Part shown: positions 21,931 through 33,927 of the stretch, piece by piece
Layout of the letters: each line of letters begins with the position of its first letter
Position numbering within the stretch: the first letter of the stretch is position 1
Origin: Plazaster borealis
Taxonomy: Eukaryota > Echinodermata > Asteroidea > Forcipulatida > Labidiasteridae
Direction: 5' to 3'
Assembly (NCBI GenBank): GCA_021014325.1
Contig: CM037462.1
Location: 13,188,501-13,252,500, forward strand
DNA length: 64,000 nt
Notes under the pieces: model-generated
The model's database searches: none
Told to the model about the DNA's origin: nothing
What the model saw: the letters and a program-made list of their open reading frames with translations, nothing else
Made by a program: the position numbers and the translations under genes

Positions 21931-22310
21931 TTAAAGACACTTAACACTATTGATAATTGTAAAAGACCAGTCTTCTCACTTGGTGTATCTCAACATATGC
22001 ATAAAATAACAAACCTGTGAAAATTTGAGCTCAATTGGTCGTCGAAGTTGCGAGATAATAATGCAAGAAAAAACACCCTTGTCACACGAAGTTGTGTGCT
22101 TTCAGATGCTTGATTTCGAGACCTCAAAATCTAATTCCGAGGTCTCGAAATCAAATTCGTGGAAAATTACTTCTTTCTCGAAAACTACTTCAGAGGGAGC
22201 CGTTTCTCACAATGTTTTATACTATCAACAGCTCCCCATTACTCGTTACCAAGTAAGGTTTTATGCCAATAATTATTTTGAGTAATTACCAATAGTGTCC
22301 ACCAAGTACA
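21931..22310. mobile_element. Family A2 element
   Basis: Begins TTAAAGACACTTAACACT and ends accaatagtgtccacc; the right TTAA has decayed. Internal sequence is related to family A (ctcacttggtgtatctcaac). Confidence 0.82.
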
Positions 22311-22674
22311 CACCGTACAATGTAAGTGAAAAATATTTCACACAGAAAACAACTGTAACCTCGTGCTCTTGTATGGAATTTCTGGAACTATAAATTTGTT
22401 TAAAGTTCACACCGTATTTGCTGATAAATCATTCAAAAAGAAAACAACTGAGACCACGTGATAATAGAAAAAAAGAATCAATTTTTAACATGGTACGTTC
22501 ATCTAAAATTGACCTACATTGATTCGTTGATGGGGATGTGAGATCAATACGCAAGAACACACCACTAATATTGATGATGAGATAGTGGATACCATTTCGC
22601 GTACAGTAGATAGCACCAGCTGTCTACATTCCATAAGAAACATTTCTTTTAATGGTTCTGGTTTATAAAGGCCG

Positions 22675-23040
22675 GGTATACTTTTAGTAATTGTAAAAGA
22701 CCAGTATACTCACTTGGTGTATCCTAACATGCATAAAATAACAAACCTGTACAAATTTGGGCTCATCGAAGTTCCAAGAATATAATGAAAGGAAAAAAAA
22801 CCCACTCTTGTTGCACAGAATTGAGTGCTTTCAGATGCCCGAGATGAAGTCTTTCTCGGACTCAAATTTGCTTTGTGAAAAAAATACCTCTTCCTTTAAA
22901 ACTTCATTAAGCCTACTTCAAAGGGGTCGTTTCTAACAATGTTTTATAACATCAACAGCTCTCCAGTGCTCTTTACCAAGTAAATTTATTATCATTAATT
23001 TGTTGAGCAATTACCAAAGATATACACTCATTTTAAAGAT
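22675..23040. mobile_element. Family A2-like element, diverged
   Basis: Starts ggtatacttttagtaattgt and ends accaaagatatacactcatt, with the recognisable core cacttggtgtatcctaac. Both TTAA ends are eroded. Confidence 0.7.
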
Positions 23041-23416
23041 TACAATACATGATTATCATTGCTAATCATCGGGGGGAATAAACTTCTTCTTTTTTCCTTT
23101 GAACTTTTTACTTAATGTAATTTTTGTAAAATCTTAAGTACTGCGGAACTCTTTTTTTTTTCAATAATAGGCCTAATACTATTTTAAACAAAATGTTATC
23201 AAATTTTCTTGTGTTTTTTCTCTCATACGTGACCCTGTTTGATGATATTTTCAAAGGTTTTGTGGCATGATTTGTTTGTTTTACTTTAGAATTGAAATAA
23301 TTTAGGTCTTCCAAGACAATATGACCCCGTATACAATAAATCTCAAAACCCATACAAAATAACTAGCGTAAACGTTGGCACATTAAAGCCATATAAATAT
23401 ACTCTCTTGCCCAACT

Positions 23417-23613
23417 GGGCCAAATTCACAGAGTTGCTTAAACGGAAAATATTACTTCAACATTTTCTGCTGAAGCAAAATTAAGCAGGATACCAGTCAC
23501 AGTTCCTACAATATGGCATGGTATTTTGGCTGGTAAACTTATTCTGGTACGCATGTTTCCGTATAGTGTCCAACTGCCTTTTCTGCTTTAGCAGCTCTGT
23601 GAAAATGGGCCCC
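23417..23613. repeat. Foldback family C
   Basis: Ends gggccaaattcacagagttg and agctctgtgaaaatgggccc, with aagcaggataccagtcacag between. Confidence 0.82.
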
Positions 23614-23654
23614 AGTCCGTCACACAAAAAAGGTCCACATCAGATAGGCCATGG

Positions 23655-23765
23655 GGTTTTCTAATACCAGCCATACAAACAGAAGAAAGCCATGCACCCA
23701 ATGCTATAGCCTGGAAGGTATGGTATTTTGTGGCAGTCTGTGGTACCAGATAGGAGGGTTTCACT
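23655..23765. repeat. Dispersed repeat M
   Basis: Shares ccatggggttt, agccatgcacccaatgct and gcagtctgtggtacc with 43736-43872. At both sites it lies next to other repeats. Confidence 0.65.
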
Positions 23766-24326
23766 AATACTAAATGGGATGAGAACGGCAGTTAATTGAA
23801 CCCAATAATGCAATGCATTACTTCAAGTGGGTCAGGTAGCACAGCACACACGTAAATTCAATACGGATACTTATATACAACATAGCGGTTTTAAAAATTA
23901 TTAAATAGGGAAAATATAATAAACTACGTTTACCAAACAAACCTGCGCATCTTTGTGTAGCTTTAACGTCAAATACAGATACAAGAAACCCCCCGAAGAT
24001 TTTTATATTTTGTTTTACATATAAAATCTACAGAAGGTATGCTCTCAAATCAAACACGTGTTTTGTTTTGTTTTAACTTCATCGCAATTTCATCAGCGGA
24101 GAAGATAAAATATTGGCTCTTCAAAGTGACAGGATTGTGGTTTTTGATTTACATACCATTGCAACACTTCCAACAATACCACGCCCCAGTTTTAAAATAA
24201 TTGAATACTTGCACTGAAAGTAATAATTATATCGGTTTCGTGTATTGTTGTCAGTTAGTGTTACAAAGCAAACGAACCGTCAATCAAGGTTTGCTAATAT
24301 TTGAAGTCAATCAAATTAAAGTCGTA

Positions 24327-24481
24327 GGCCCTTTTCGGATCCATGGCTTTGGCTTAGGCTTCAGGCTCCGTTCTCACGTCTGAATCCCTGAACGCATAGC
24401 ACGCGTATAGTCAAAACAACTGGGGGAACTAGCTAGCCTGAGCCGAATCCGAAGCCGAAGCCGTGGATTCGAAAAGGGCCA
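24327..24481. repeat. Foldback K
   Basis: Ends ggcccttttcggatccatgg and ccgtggattcgaaaagggcc are inverted, followed inside by ctttggctt and aagccgaag. About 155 bp. Confidence 0.8.
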
Positions 24482-24507
24482 TAAAACAAGTTTTAAAGTA
24501 TTAGACC

Positions 24508-24667
24508 TAGGGCCTTTTCCAAAGCTCGACGTGGACTCCGGCTCGGGTTCCGGCTTGGGCACCTTGGACAACTTTAGAACAGTTCGCATTCTGTACGGTG
24601 TGTCCCACATCAAATGGAGCCCGGAACCAGAGGCAGAGCCTAACCCGAGGTTTGGAAAAAGTCCCTA
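24508..24667. repeat. Foldback L
   Basis: Ends agggccttttccaaagctcg and cgaggtttggaaaaagtccct are near-complementary; the arms continue as gactccggctcgggttcc and ggaaccagaggcagagcc. Confidence 0.75.
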
Positions 24668-24696
24668 GACTCGTTTAAGGGTCTTATGATTGACCT

Positions 24697-24950
24697 GGCC
24701 CAGTTTCATGGCTCTGGTTACCGCCGAATTCTGCGCTTACGATCTCCATTCTCCGCTTACTGTGCAAGCACCGAATTTCTGCGCTAGCTGTGTAAGCGAT
24801 GAATGCCTATAGTAGCGTGGAGTACGCACGCGCACAGGCGAAACTTCCCTGCCTAAACCGTGAAAATACGCTTGACGTAAGCGCGGAATTCCCTGCTTTC
24901 GTAAGCCCCGATTCTTTGCTTACGGTAAGCAGAGCCATGAAATCTGGCCC
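24697..24950. repeat. Foldback D
   Basis: Ends ggcccagtttcatggctctg and agagccatgaaatctggccc; the arms hold repeated gaattctgcgcttacg-type hairpins. A shorter copy is at 44236-44366. Confidence 0.82.
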
Positions 24951-25331
24951 TGTTATGGTGTGAACACGATATTCCGCTTATCGAATTAGACATGGTTGAA
25001 ACTTTGCTAAGCAAAATAATGTGTTAAGCACCATGTTAATCTGACATCTGTGACAAAATTCTTAGAGCTGCTAAGCATACGGTAGTTTACAATCAAACAA
25101 AGAAAAACATTTATACAATATACAAAATTATGTAATATAATAAAGTAAAAAACTTTTGATCAAACACGGGTAAACCATTTACAAATCCCATGTAGTAGTC
25201 CGGTACACACTTCACACGAAAGCGAACGCAAAGCGCATTGTCTTAACGCAAGCAGTCAGTAGAACTGTTTTCCTTATTGTGACACAAGATAGTTCGCTCA
25301 GCTTTCGCAACCAGAGTATGACTGGGGTACT

Positions 25332-25466
25332 TTTGGGACGCTAGGTGGCAGCAGACTTACCAGGTAAATATATTGTTCTCGGAAACGTGCGCATGCTCAG
25401 AACTACGTAAACAATGGAAATTTACCTGGAAAGTCTGGTGCCACCTAGCGTTCCAAAGACTCCCGT
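25332..25466. repeat. Foldback element
   Basis: Arms gctaggtggcagcagacttacc and aagtctggtgccacctagcg are inverted around a centre containing tgcgcatgctc. Confidence 0.7.
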
Positions 25467-25999
25467 TACGGGCTGTTTAGTTCAGATTTCACTAATGGCG
25501 GGCGGTTGTTTTTTGGGGCGCTCTATTAGATTTTTGACCATACAAGCATGAATGATAATGTATTTAGTGGCTTTGGTAGCCTTAGTTCATATTACAAGTC
25601 AGTTTATAACAGTGACCGCGTCAGGTTCTTTGGTGGAAGAAACGCGATTCACCTTGCCAGATGTTGATGTGGGTCGTGTCCTATATCGACTGCTATTGCA
25701 CGGGCTGCAGACCGCTGAAAACGCCCATTGTTCATCGTTGCCGTGGAAGCCATGGGCCACACCCAAAGTCGCGTGATTCGGACAAGGTTTTATAGTCTTC
25801 AAGTAGCGAAATTGATTGCGCCTTTCTCTATTCAAAATAAGTTGAATACCTGTTCGCACATGGACCAATACTAACAACAGTATACAAAAATACCAAATCC
25901 ATTCTGTATAAATTCATTGTAATAACTATTTTTCCATTTACATTTTAATAGAACCTAAACCATCGACAACGTCATTGTTCTTTGAATGTGTGAATGACG

Positions 26000-26903
26000 A
26001 ATGATAAGAACGTGTCCCATACGAGAGTTACACAGTTGACATACACCACCCTGAGATGCGTGGGCACAAAGGCAAAGTTGATTGCTTGACATGCCGGCCA
26101 AAAACACCAATCGATCTGCAGTATGAGGGAAGAGGTGAAGTTGGAGGAGGGTAGTGGGGGTAGACGAAGAACAGGTGCAATGGGGGAGACGGGGGTAGCA
26201 ACAGAAAGGCCAAGAGAAAGGGGAATCGGAAGATGTTAGACAGTTTAAAAGTGCAACGGTTAAAGGAGGATAAGAGGGCGAGATTATAACAGTTGAGGGA
26301 AAACAAAAGAAGATGTAGGTACAGAGAACGAAGAGTTTTGGGTAGGGGAAAAAATGTAAATGCAGGATGGTAGTTAGTAAAGATGGGTCAAATCAATTCA
26401 AAACAAATTGAGAAGAAAATCAACCAAGAAAAAAATAATTAAAGAATTAATAAATACAACAACAACAAAAACAACAACAACAAAAACAACAACAACAACA
26501 CCGCAATAATGATGCGGAGAACCGGAAAGCGATAAGGTCACAAGGTAAACATTTAATATTATTATATGGATGGCAAGATGTGGGCAGTAGTGAAAGCGGA
26601 ACAAAACGAACAACCAAATTATAAGAGGTGTTGCAGACCGGCATTATAAAAAGCAATGTGCAATAAAACGTAAAATCGAGGGCCGACAAACATGCAGGTA
26701 TTGTTAGAGAGAGCATGTGGCGAGGTTAGTTCCGTTAACGCCAGTTGACATTGAGGTGGTAATGGAAGGAAGACAAATACGATTTTTTTTGGGGAAAGGG
26801 AGTTTTATGGATGACGGACGAGATAGAAATAAGGGTACGGGACGAAAGAAAAAAAAAGTTAAGGAAATTGAAGATGACGTTAGTTCAATAAGACGTGTGT
26901 TAG
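26000..26903. other. Purine-rich noncoding stretch with (AAC)n
   Basis: Long runs of G/A on the plus strand and a CAA/AAC microsatellite at 26456-26500 give Cys- and Val-rich false ORFs on the minus strand. I see no gene. Confidence 0.55.
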
Positions 26904-27005
26904 CATTCGCATGTGATGTGATGTAGTTATTCGATATTGGTACAATAACACAGTCATTCGCATGTGATGTGATGTAGTTATTCGATATTGGTACAATAAC
27001 ACAGT
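26904..27005. repeat. Perfect tandem duplication, 51 bp x 2
   Basis: The unit beginning cattcgcatgtgatgtgatg and ending tacaataacacagt occurs twice with no differences that I can see. It is recent or an assembly artefact. Confidence 0.92.
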
Positions 27006-27373
27006 CAAATACATGGAATCGTGGGAAAAAAATACGTGAAAAATTGGAAAATAAATAATAATGATATAAATGCTAATAATAAATGTACATTTGTATTTAA
27101 CTCCATGTTATATGTTATACGATAGTGTGTGTCTTTGATGGACATGTTTTACCTTTTACAAACAACCTGCTATACCCTGTTCTTAGTATCGAGCAAACTG
27201 GTTAAGTTAACCCGTTTTAGATTCTTCTCTAAACACACTCTTAAAATTTGCCAAAGATTCGGGTACCACACCAAATGTTGCAACACCATCTTAATCAAAC
27301 TGACCCAAACCTGATAAGTTAACCCGTTTCTAGATTCTGCTCTCAAAGCACTCTTGAAAAGTTCCGGGTATAC

Positions 27374-27690
27374 ACTCTAAAAAAAAATTCCGGGTCAGAA
27401 TTGACCCGGTCTCCAGGTCCCGTTTTCTGGGTCAGTATGACCTGGAATCTGTGTCAAAGTGACCCAGAAATGGGTCCAACTGAAGCAGAATCCGAATTAA
27501 ACTCCCAGTTTTTGTTTACCGATTTCCTAGAAATGGGTCACGCCCTCTGCGAACCGGAATCCGGGTCAGTAATGACCCGGTGTACTGCCCCGGACCATAC
27601 CGAGGGTAAAGAACCCATTTCCGCGTTAGCACGACCCTCTTGTTCAAACTGACCCAGAATGCGAGTCTGAACAACAATTATTGTTTGACC
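27374..27690. repeat. GGGTC foldback family, diverged copy
   Basis: Begins cactctaaaaaaaaattccg then gggtcagaattgacccgg. Many gggtc and gaccc words follow; the right end is not clear. Confidence 0.7.
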
Positions 27691-27758
27691 CAGATACCTG
27701 GTAATTGTTTACATAAGTTCCTGATAAGTTTGACTAATAAGCTGATCATGCTGACTCG

Positions 27759-28753
27759 TTAAAGGGTCTGTATACGTTTGGTAATGACTCTGAAAATTAA
27801 TGGCAATACAAACTTACTTAGTAAGACGTACAGCAGCTTTGGATAGTATAATGTATTTGGAGAAACTTTTCACTTAGAAGTACTGCGGTTAAAGATGGGC
27901 TTTAATGGCAAATTCAATTTTGTGATGTATTCGTTTTCCAATAGATAGAGTCTTCATGTAAGTGGTTAAAAAAATTACAAGTCTCTTACCTCATGTTAAA
28001 ATGGTGTAATTGCTATTGTATTCGATACACTTCCAGTGCAAAATTTGTCAACATTCAAAACATCCTATGACATCATTCAGGAGAAAAATGGGTCTGTAAA
28101 TTGTTGTACGGGGATGTTTTGGTTCATTCCTGACTTTCGATGATATTCCATCAAAACAGCATTGAATTTGAACTATGGACTGATGAACAAATTCTTCTTT
28201 GGAATGTAAAGACCCATAAGTTGTTGAAATCCAATAACGTCATGTTTCAAATTTTGCTCTGAAAAAGTCACGAATGAACCAAAACATCCCCGTACAATGT
28301 ACAGACCCATTTTTTTCTCCTGAATTATGTCATAGGATGTTTTGAATGTTGACAAATTTTGCACTAGAAGTGCATCGAATAGAATGGCAATTACACCACT
28401 TTAACATAAGGTTAGAGACATGCAATTTTTCCCCCACTTACATGAGGACTCTATCTATTGGATTTCTGAGTGTATCACAAAACTGAATAGGAAAAAGATA
28501 TCACTTTTTATCCAAAAAAATTGAATCTGAGAAGCGTTACTGATAGTATACGTTTCTAGGATTGTGTATTCCAATTGCAGATTCTTCCTGCATGGACATA
28601 AACGCTCCAGATTTTCGAAATATCTCAAAAACACTACCATATTTTGAAATGAAATTTTCACATTTTAGTTTTATGGTATATATCTACAACTATACAGGAT
28701 TGAAACACACATGCAGTGGGTTCCAATTACCAAACGTATACAATCCCTTTATA
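27759..28753. mobile_element. Family G element split by foldback H
   Basis: Left end TTAAAGGGTCTGTATACG, right end aaacgtatacaatcccttta. The family G body is present on both sides of the nested foldback; it resumes at gaaaaagatatcactttt. Confidence 0.82.
27892..28452. repeat. Long foldback, family H, about 560 bp
   Basis: Arms of about 250 bp mirror each other: ttcaattttgtgatgtattc with gagtgtatcacaaaactgaa, gatagagtcttcatgtaagt with acttacatgaggactctatc, and caacattcaaaacatcctat with ataggatgttttgaatgttg. A spacer of about 60 bp lies in the middle. Diverged copies are at 32867, 52806 and 62950. Confidence 0.88.
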
Positions 28754-28761
28754 GTGCAGCC

Positions 28762-29222
28762 TAGGCCTTTTCACACTATATATGTATCAAGTTCTGATCC
28801 GTGCCGGAAGCTACAAGGTTCCAAACCGTGTTGACTTCATACAATTTCAACCAGGTTCAAATCCGCTCTGCTCTCTCACATGGCCCAACGAGATATCAAC
28901 TTTGTTGCTGCATGTGTAATAGACCGTGCAAGTCTCGCGCGTATTCGAACAATTTTGGGACCACTTTGGTCCCACCTTCATTGCTTTAACGCGTGAAGAA
29001 AACAAACTCTAATACTCAATTTAATAGGTCCAATTGTTCGAATACGCGCGAGACTTGCACAGTCTATTCTCAACACGAGTTAACAAAAAAAAGCATCAAC
29101 AAACAAACAAACATAAACAAACAAAACATCTCCCCTTAGGAATGGTTTCGACACGGGTCGAGCACTCTGATCTACACGAGTTTGAAACGCCGGATTGAAA
29201 CACTGCAGTGTGAAAAAGGTCT
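28762..29222. mobile_element. Foldback element containing a nested foldback
   Basis: Outer ends aggccttttcacact and agtgtgaaaaaggtct are inverted, with ttccaaaccgtgttgac and cacgagtttgaaacg-type inner similarity. It is interrupted by the element at 28918-29068. Confidence 0.65.
28918..29068. mobile_element. Nested 151-bp foldback
   Basis: Arms aatagaccgtgcaagtctcg/cgcgtattcgaacaatt and aattgttcgaatacgcgcg/agacttgcacagtctatt are almost perfectly complementary. The last bases of the window (63975-64000, gtgcaagcctcgcgcatatt) begin another copy. Confidence 0.88.
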
Positions 29223-29776
29223 GGGCCCATTTTCATAAATAGAGCTGCTTATTAAAGGAACATTACAGAATTGGTTTTTGCTAACAAAACAGTTAAGCAC
29301 TTTATATAATCCACCATATACATAAACTGACAAACCTGTAGAAGTTTGAGATTAATCTGCCATCTGGGTCACGAGAAAATAGTGAAAAACCGATTACACA
29401 TGTGTTATACAATGCATGAATAAAACGCTCATGAGCGATAAACTCCAATCGGAAATTAGTTTTATTTATTTCTCATCAAATATGGCATTTCAGACAGAAA
29501 TATTTCTAGGGGTGTTTTCTACTATCATCATCATTATACCGTGTAAGTTTTATGTAAATCTGTGATCTTCAAGAAAATTTTAATTACCAGTTCTGTAACG
29601 TTCCTTTAAGCAGAAAATATTGCTGAACAATTTTCTGCTAAGCAGACATGAGCAGGATACCAGTCACAAATTGTACATGTGGCATGGTAGTTTGGCTGGT
29701 AGCCTTAATCTGGTAAGCATACATTTGTTGTGCTGAGCTACTTTGTGTGCTTAAGCAGCTCTATGAAATTTGGCCC
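29223..29776. repeat. Foldback family C split by a TTAA element
   Basis: Left end gggcccattttcataaatag and right end agctctatgaaatttggccc. The C core (ggataccagtcacaaattgt) follows the nested element. Confidence 0.85.
29252..29609. mobile_element. TTAA-flanked inverted-repeat element, family E, nested
   Basis: Ends TTAAAGGAACATTACAGAA and ttctgtaacgttcctTTAA. It sits inside the gcttaagcag motif of foldback C. Noncoding, about 358 bp. Confidence 0.88.
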
Positions 29777-29969
29777 TGATAATATCAAACTAATATACAC
29801 GGGTCAATTCAAACCATCAATTCAAACCTCAACAGAGGGTGTTGCATGTTTCTTGGTAACCCAAATTAATACATGTAATTAGCAAAAGTTTAAAGCAACG
29901 TTTTACATATTTCAGAGAATCAAATAGTTATAATCAATGTATGTAATACCATGCATATACATATGAATA

Positions 29970-30117
29970 TTGGGCCTAAAGCTACCCTAGTATGGCCAGA
30001 ACAGTGTTTTCTTTATTTTAGTGAAAACTGCAATGCGGTATTGGGACTAAAGCTACCCGAGTGTATGGCAAGAACGGCGTTTTCTTTATTTAGTGAAAAC
30101 TGCAATACGGCATACAA
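29970..30117. repeat. Tandem duplication, about 75 bp x 2
   Basis: The unit with ctaaagctaccc, gttttctttatt and gtgaaaactgcaat occurs twice head to tail. Confidence 0.85.
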
Positions 30118-30479
30118 TATACAAGAATATCATTTCAATATAGTATTTGTTCAGAAAACATCATCAAAATGAAACTGAATCAAGCAGCAAGAAGATTTAG
30201 ATGTTTTGTATTTATTGGGTTTATTTGCGACCATGGAAAAGCATACGATCTTTTGCAAAACAATTGCCTCAAGCTTCGGCCCATCCTTTGGGGCTTTTTC
30301 GATGACCGTTCGCTTACGTGGTGGGGTGGGGGGGGGGCTTGGACAAGCCAGACGGAGCACAGAGCCGCATGGTTTCGAAAACGGTTACAGTAATTTCATT
30401 TAATGTAACAGGTGACGTCACATTTCACAAGTTGCTACTTCTTTAATTTGAGTTAGATGTTTTTTTTGTAGAGAGGGAT

Positions 30480-30502
30480 GTGTTGCTGTTGTTGCTGCTG
30501 TT

Positions 30503-30537
<35 letters not shown>

Positions 30538-30552
30538 GCTGTTGTTGTTGTT
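30480..30552. repeat. (TTG)n microsatellite
   Basis: About 22 TTG/CTG units. Confidence 0.95.
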
Positions 30553-31474
30553 GCTTATTTATTGTTTTTATTTGGACACCCTGGTTAATTTTGTGTTTAC
30601 ATGATCAAGTACCGTATGTGTCAGAGGTGAACAATTAGTACAACCTGATTTTGAATGTTATGAACATTCAGACTTCACATCATGGCTGGCACATTGATTG
30701 GACGGACAAGAACTCCTTGCGATTCCTTACAATATTCTTGACCATTTCGGAACCCCAAACAATTTCAAGGATTTGGCCTCCGCAAATGGGTTTCGCCTTA
30801 GAACTTCTCCCGGGTACCCCATTATAAAAAGCCCTAAACAAAAAAGAACAGTCACACAATGAGGTGACCCCTGCCACTTTCTGTCGCCTAGAATAATCAA
30901 ACCAGTCGCTCTACGTTAATCTCCTTAATTCTTAATAACAACGTCCATATAGGAGTGTCTACCCTGTTTAATTTAGGGCGCTCAAAAAGAAAATTGAAGT
31001 CAACCATTCAATCAATCAATCAAGCAATATAGTGTTTAATATGTGGCGTCATATTCAATAATTACTTTAATTGCATCGGGGACAAAGAATGTGATTTAGA
31101 TTGTTGTTGTTCCTACCCCGATGCGTGATAAGCACTGTGCGCCCAGGACCCAGGTAATCACTCAGTATATTTTATACAGTGATTAGCAAACTGTGTATCG
31201 GTGCAATGTTTAAAACAGAAGAAAAAAAGAAGAACCAAAAAAACATGGTCATCACATTTTAAAGGAGAAAATAACAATAACATAAATCGGACGTGCATTT
31301 TCCGTGGCATATCCGAACGAACGTGTTTGCATGTTTTTCGTTTTGAAACACATCTGTTAAAATTTGTTCAGCGAAATATTCCTTTGAAGTAATTCATTCG
31401 GCAAAAATCGGGTCATGCAAATTTCTTTCACTACACTTGCTCATGAAAAAAAGATATATAAAATAATATTAAAA

Positions 31475-31668
31475 CTAAATCAAGAGAGGAACGAATATCC
31501 TTGGGCTTCGGGGATCACATAGAAAATATTCTCGATATGATTCGACATCCCCGCGGCGGGTACGGACACAACCTTGGCAATATTTAACCCTGACGGTGAG
31601 GTCACAGGAGAGGCATCCACAATCGAATATATCGACTAGAAAACGGTGCGTGCAGACAACAGGTGAAT
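31475..31668 (-). other. Unassigned GC-rich block, possible terminal exon
   Basis: Unlike its AT-rich surroundings, this block is rich in CpG. An acceptor-like ccgttttctag is followed by two open minus-strand frames. One is Cys-rich (FDCGCLSCDLTVRVKYCQGC, ending FVPLLI and a stop at 31475); the other reads IVDASPVTSPSGLNIAKVVS, then VPAAGMSNHIENIFYVIPEA, then a stop. I recognise neither. It is bounded upstream by a family A element. It could be a last exon of the MPV17L2-like gene or of an unknown gene, or chance. Confidence 0.3.
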
Positions 31669-32037
31669 TTAAAGGCACTGAACACGTTTGGTAATTGTCA
31701 AAGACCAGTGTTCTCACTTGGTGTATCCCAACATATGCATAAAATAACCTGTGAAAATTTGGGCTCGATTGGTCATCGAAGTTGCAAGAAAATGATGAAA
31801 GAAAAAACACCCTTGTTGTACAAATTTGTGTGCTTTCAGATAGGAATAAAAACTTCTTGTAGAAGTTTTTATTATTTTAGTGAGAAATTACCTCTTTCTC
31901 AAAAACTACGTTACTTCAGAGGGAGTCGTTTCCTACAATGTTTTATACTATCAACAGCTCTCCGTTGCTTGTTACCAAGTAAGTTTTAATGCTAATATTT
32001 GTTTTGAGTCATAACCAAACATGTACGATACCTTTAA
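31669..32037. mobile_element. TTAA-flanked family A element
   Basis: TTAA at both ends, nearly identical to the copies at 17562 and 44649 and in the same orientation. Confidence 0.9.
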
Positions 32038-32045
32038 GTGTGACT

Positions 32046-32187
32046 AAGGCCGAATCCGAATTGGCGACTACAGCTACGGCTAGGGCTGTTGCTAAGGGTG
32101 TTGCTAAGGACGTCCTATTCTTCAACGTATGGTGACGCGGAAATCTAGCCGTAGCCGTAGCCGTAGCTGCCAATTCGGATACGGCCT
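32046..32187. repeat. Foldback family J
   Basis: Ends ggccgaatccgaattggcg and ccaattcggatacggcc are inverted, with gctacggctagggctgttgc and agccgtagccgtagccgtag in the arms. Confidence 0.85.
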
Positions 32188-32866
32188 GATACTACACGGA
32201 AACTGCACGGTCGGGTGATGCGTAACATCAGCAAGTGTTTTTTATTTGGTCAGAATTTTAGTATTCACATTCTGTTTAGTTGTAAATAGTTAATAAGTAT
32301 GTTCTACTTTCGAAATTAACAGCAGGCCCGAGGCAATTTATTTTTATTTATTTATTTTTTTGCATTGGACCAGTTACCGGCGATGTTTTACGATGAATAA
32401 TAAAATTTCACCGAGTATAATCTTAATATTCAGTAATAAACCACATGGGAAACCGACTGGGTAAATTTCAGTTCAATTTTAGGGTGAACAAAGAACAACG
32501 TTGTCTCGAACGGGATCAGAGCCTTTAACCTCCGGTGGCACGTTCATTTCTATACTGAGAACATTTCAAGGGGCACCGTGGTAATGACGTGAGCAGGCCA
32601 GATATTATACAAAATGTACAGTAAAATGAGCTGATAATGCTATACAAGCAATATCTCCACAACCTCCCCATAGACTAATTTTGTTGGTTTGATCATAACA
32701 AAGAATGCAAGGACGCAATTACGCACTATTGTCTTCACGCTTTTCATGTTGATAGTAAATTACACATGGGACAAACGAGGCCAACAAAATTCATTAATTC
32801 GTTCTTTGTACCGAGAACTAATAGACTGTCACATTGTGTACCATAACACTAGTAATAATAAATGAT

Positions 32867-33142
32867 AAAGGGCCTCCAAGGTAAACTTAGGTTTTGTGAT
32901 GCACTCCAAAATATGTCCTCATAAAAGAGTATACAAGTCTCTATAATCTAATTTGACGTAATTTGAAGTATTTTTGTGATAATAGAAAAATTCGTACTTG
33001 AAGGGTATCAGACTCGATGGCTGCCTACACCGTTTAACAGTGAGGTTAGAGACTTGTAATTTCCCCCTCGCTTTCATAACGACTCTTTCTATTGGAAAAT
33101 GAGTGCATCACAAAACTCAATTCGACATTGGAGCCTCTTTAA
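32867..33142. repeat. Foldback family H copy
   Basis: Ends gggcctccaaggtaaact and acattggagcctctt, with gatgcactccaaaatatgtc and aatgagtgcatcacaaaact in the arms. Confidence 0.75.
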
Positions 33143-33299
33143 CGGCTAGTGACAGAGCGGTTGGCTAATATTTCCAACGAACTACAACTTACAAGATCAG
33201 AGAGTCTATTACCAACGCTTTGCTCTAGAACAACTACAATATTTAAAGGCGTGATACAATTACTGGTGATCATTTTTTTTAAATTACATTGATAATTTA

Positions 33300-33735
33300 T
33301 ACACTTTAAAAACTTCCGGTCAAAACTGCACCAAATCCTGTGGCAGGAGATTCTGTCTCCCCGGAGATTCTGTGTCGTGTCCTCCCCTCCCCCGCCCTCT
33401 TTTGAATCAACCTCCTTCAGCCCATGTTAATTTTCCATATGGGGACAGAATCTCCGGGGGACAGACTTCCCTCGGACATCGGGTCCCTTGGAGCCTGTTT
33501 GACCAGGATCGGAATCTGTGTCAACATGACCCAGAATCCAAGTTAAAATCACCTTAAGTCAGCCTGACCCAGACCAGGCCCCCTGGAGCCTTACCTGGGA
33601 CCCGGAGTACGGGGCAATTCTGACCACAGAGTTTTAGAGTGTAATCTAACTGCTAATCTTAAAATCGACTTGACACATCAGCCCACAATAAATTGTGAAA
33701 TACTAGAGGCCATACACGAAAATTGTCCCTGCCGC
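33300..33735. repeat. GGGTC family element, part of a duplicated block with 41998-42460
   Basis: Ends cactttaaaaacttccggtc and gagttttagagtg. It contains an inner inverted pair, ggcaggagattctgtctccc and ggggacagaatctccggggg. From about 33345 to 33735 it matches 42003-42456, including 90 bp beyond the repeat end. Confidence 0.82.
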
Positions 33736-33927
33736 TGGGTTCTTCTTTTGATTTACAAAAGATCCACTGATTACAAAATATGTGTTGATCCATGCAACCG
33801 GGCACTTCATTGTCAAAACACAAAACACATGGGTTTATTTTCTCATAAAATATATGAGAATAAAGAGCTTTCAAATAACACCTAATTAGGTTCATATAAG
33901 GTAAGTATCTCTCAATATTCAGACTGT

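Noticed and set aside
30690..30850. Possible fourth exon of the MPV17L2-like gene (acceptor tttgtttag, then open frames)
   Set aside because: One frame (NPFAEAKSLKLFGVPKW) resembles the family only by chance-level similarity, lacks ADW.VWP and stops early.
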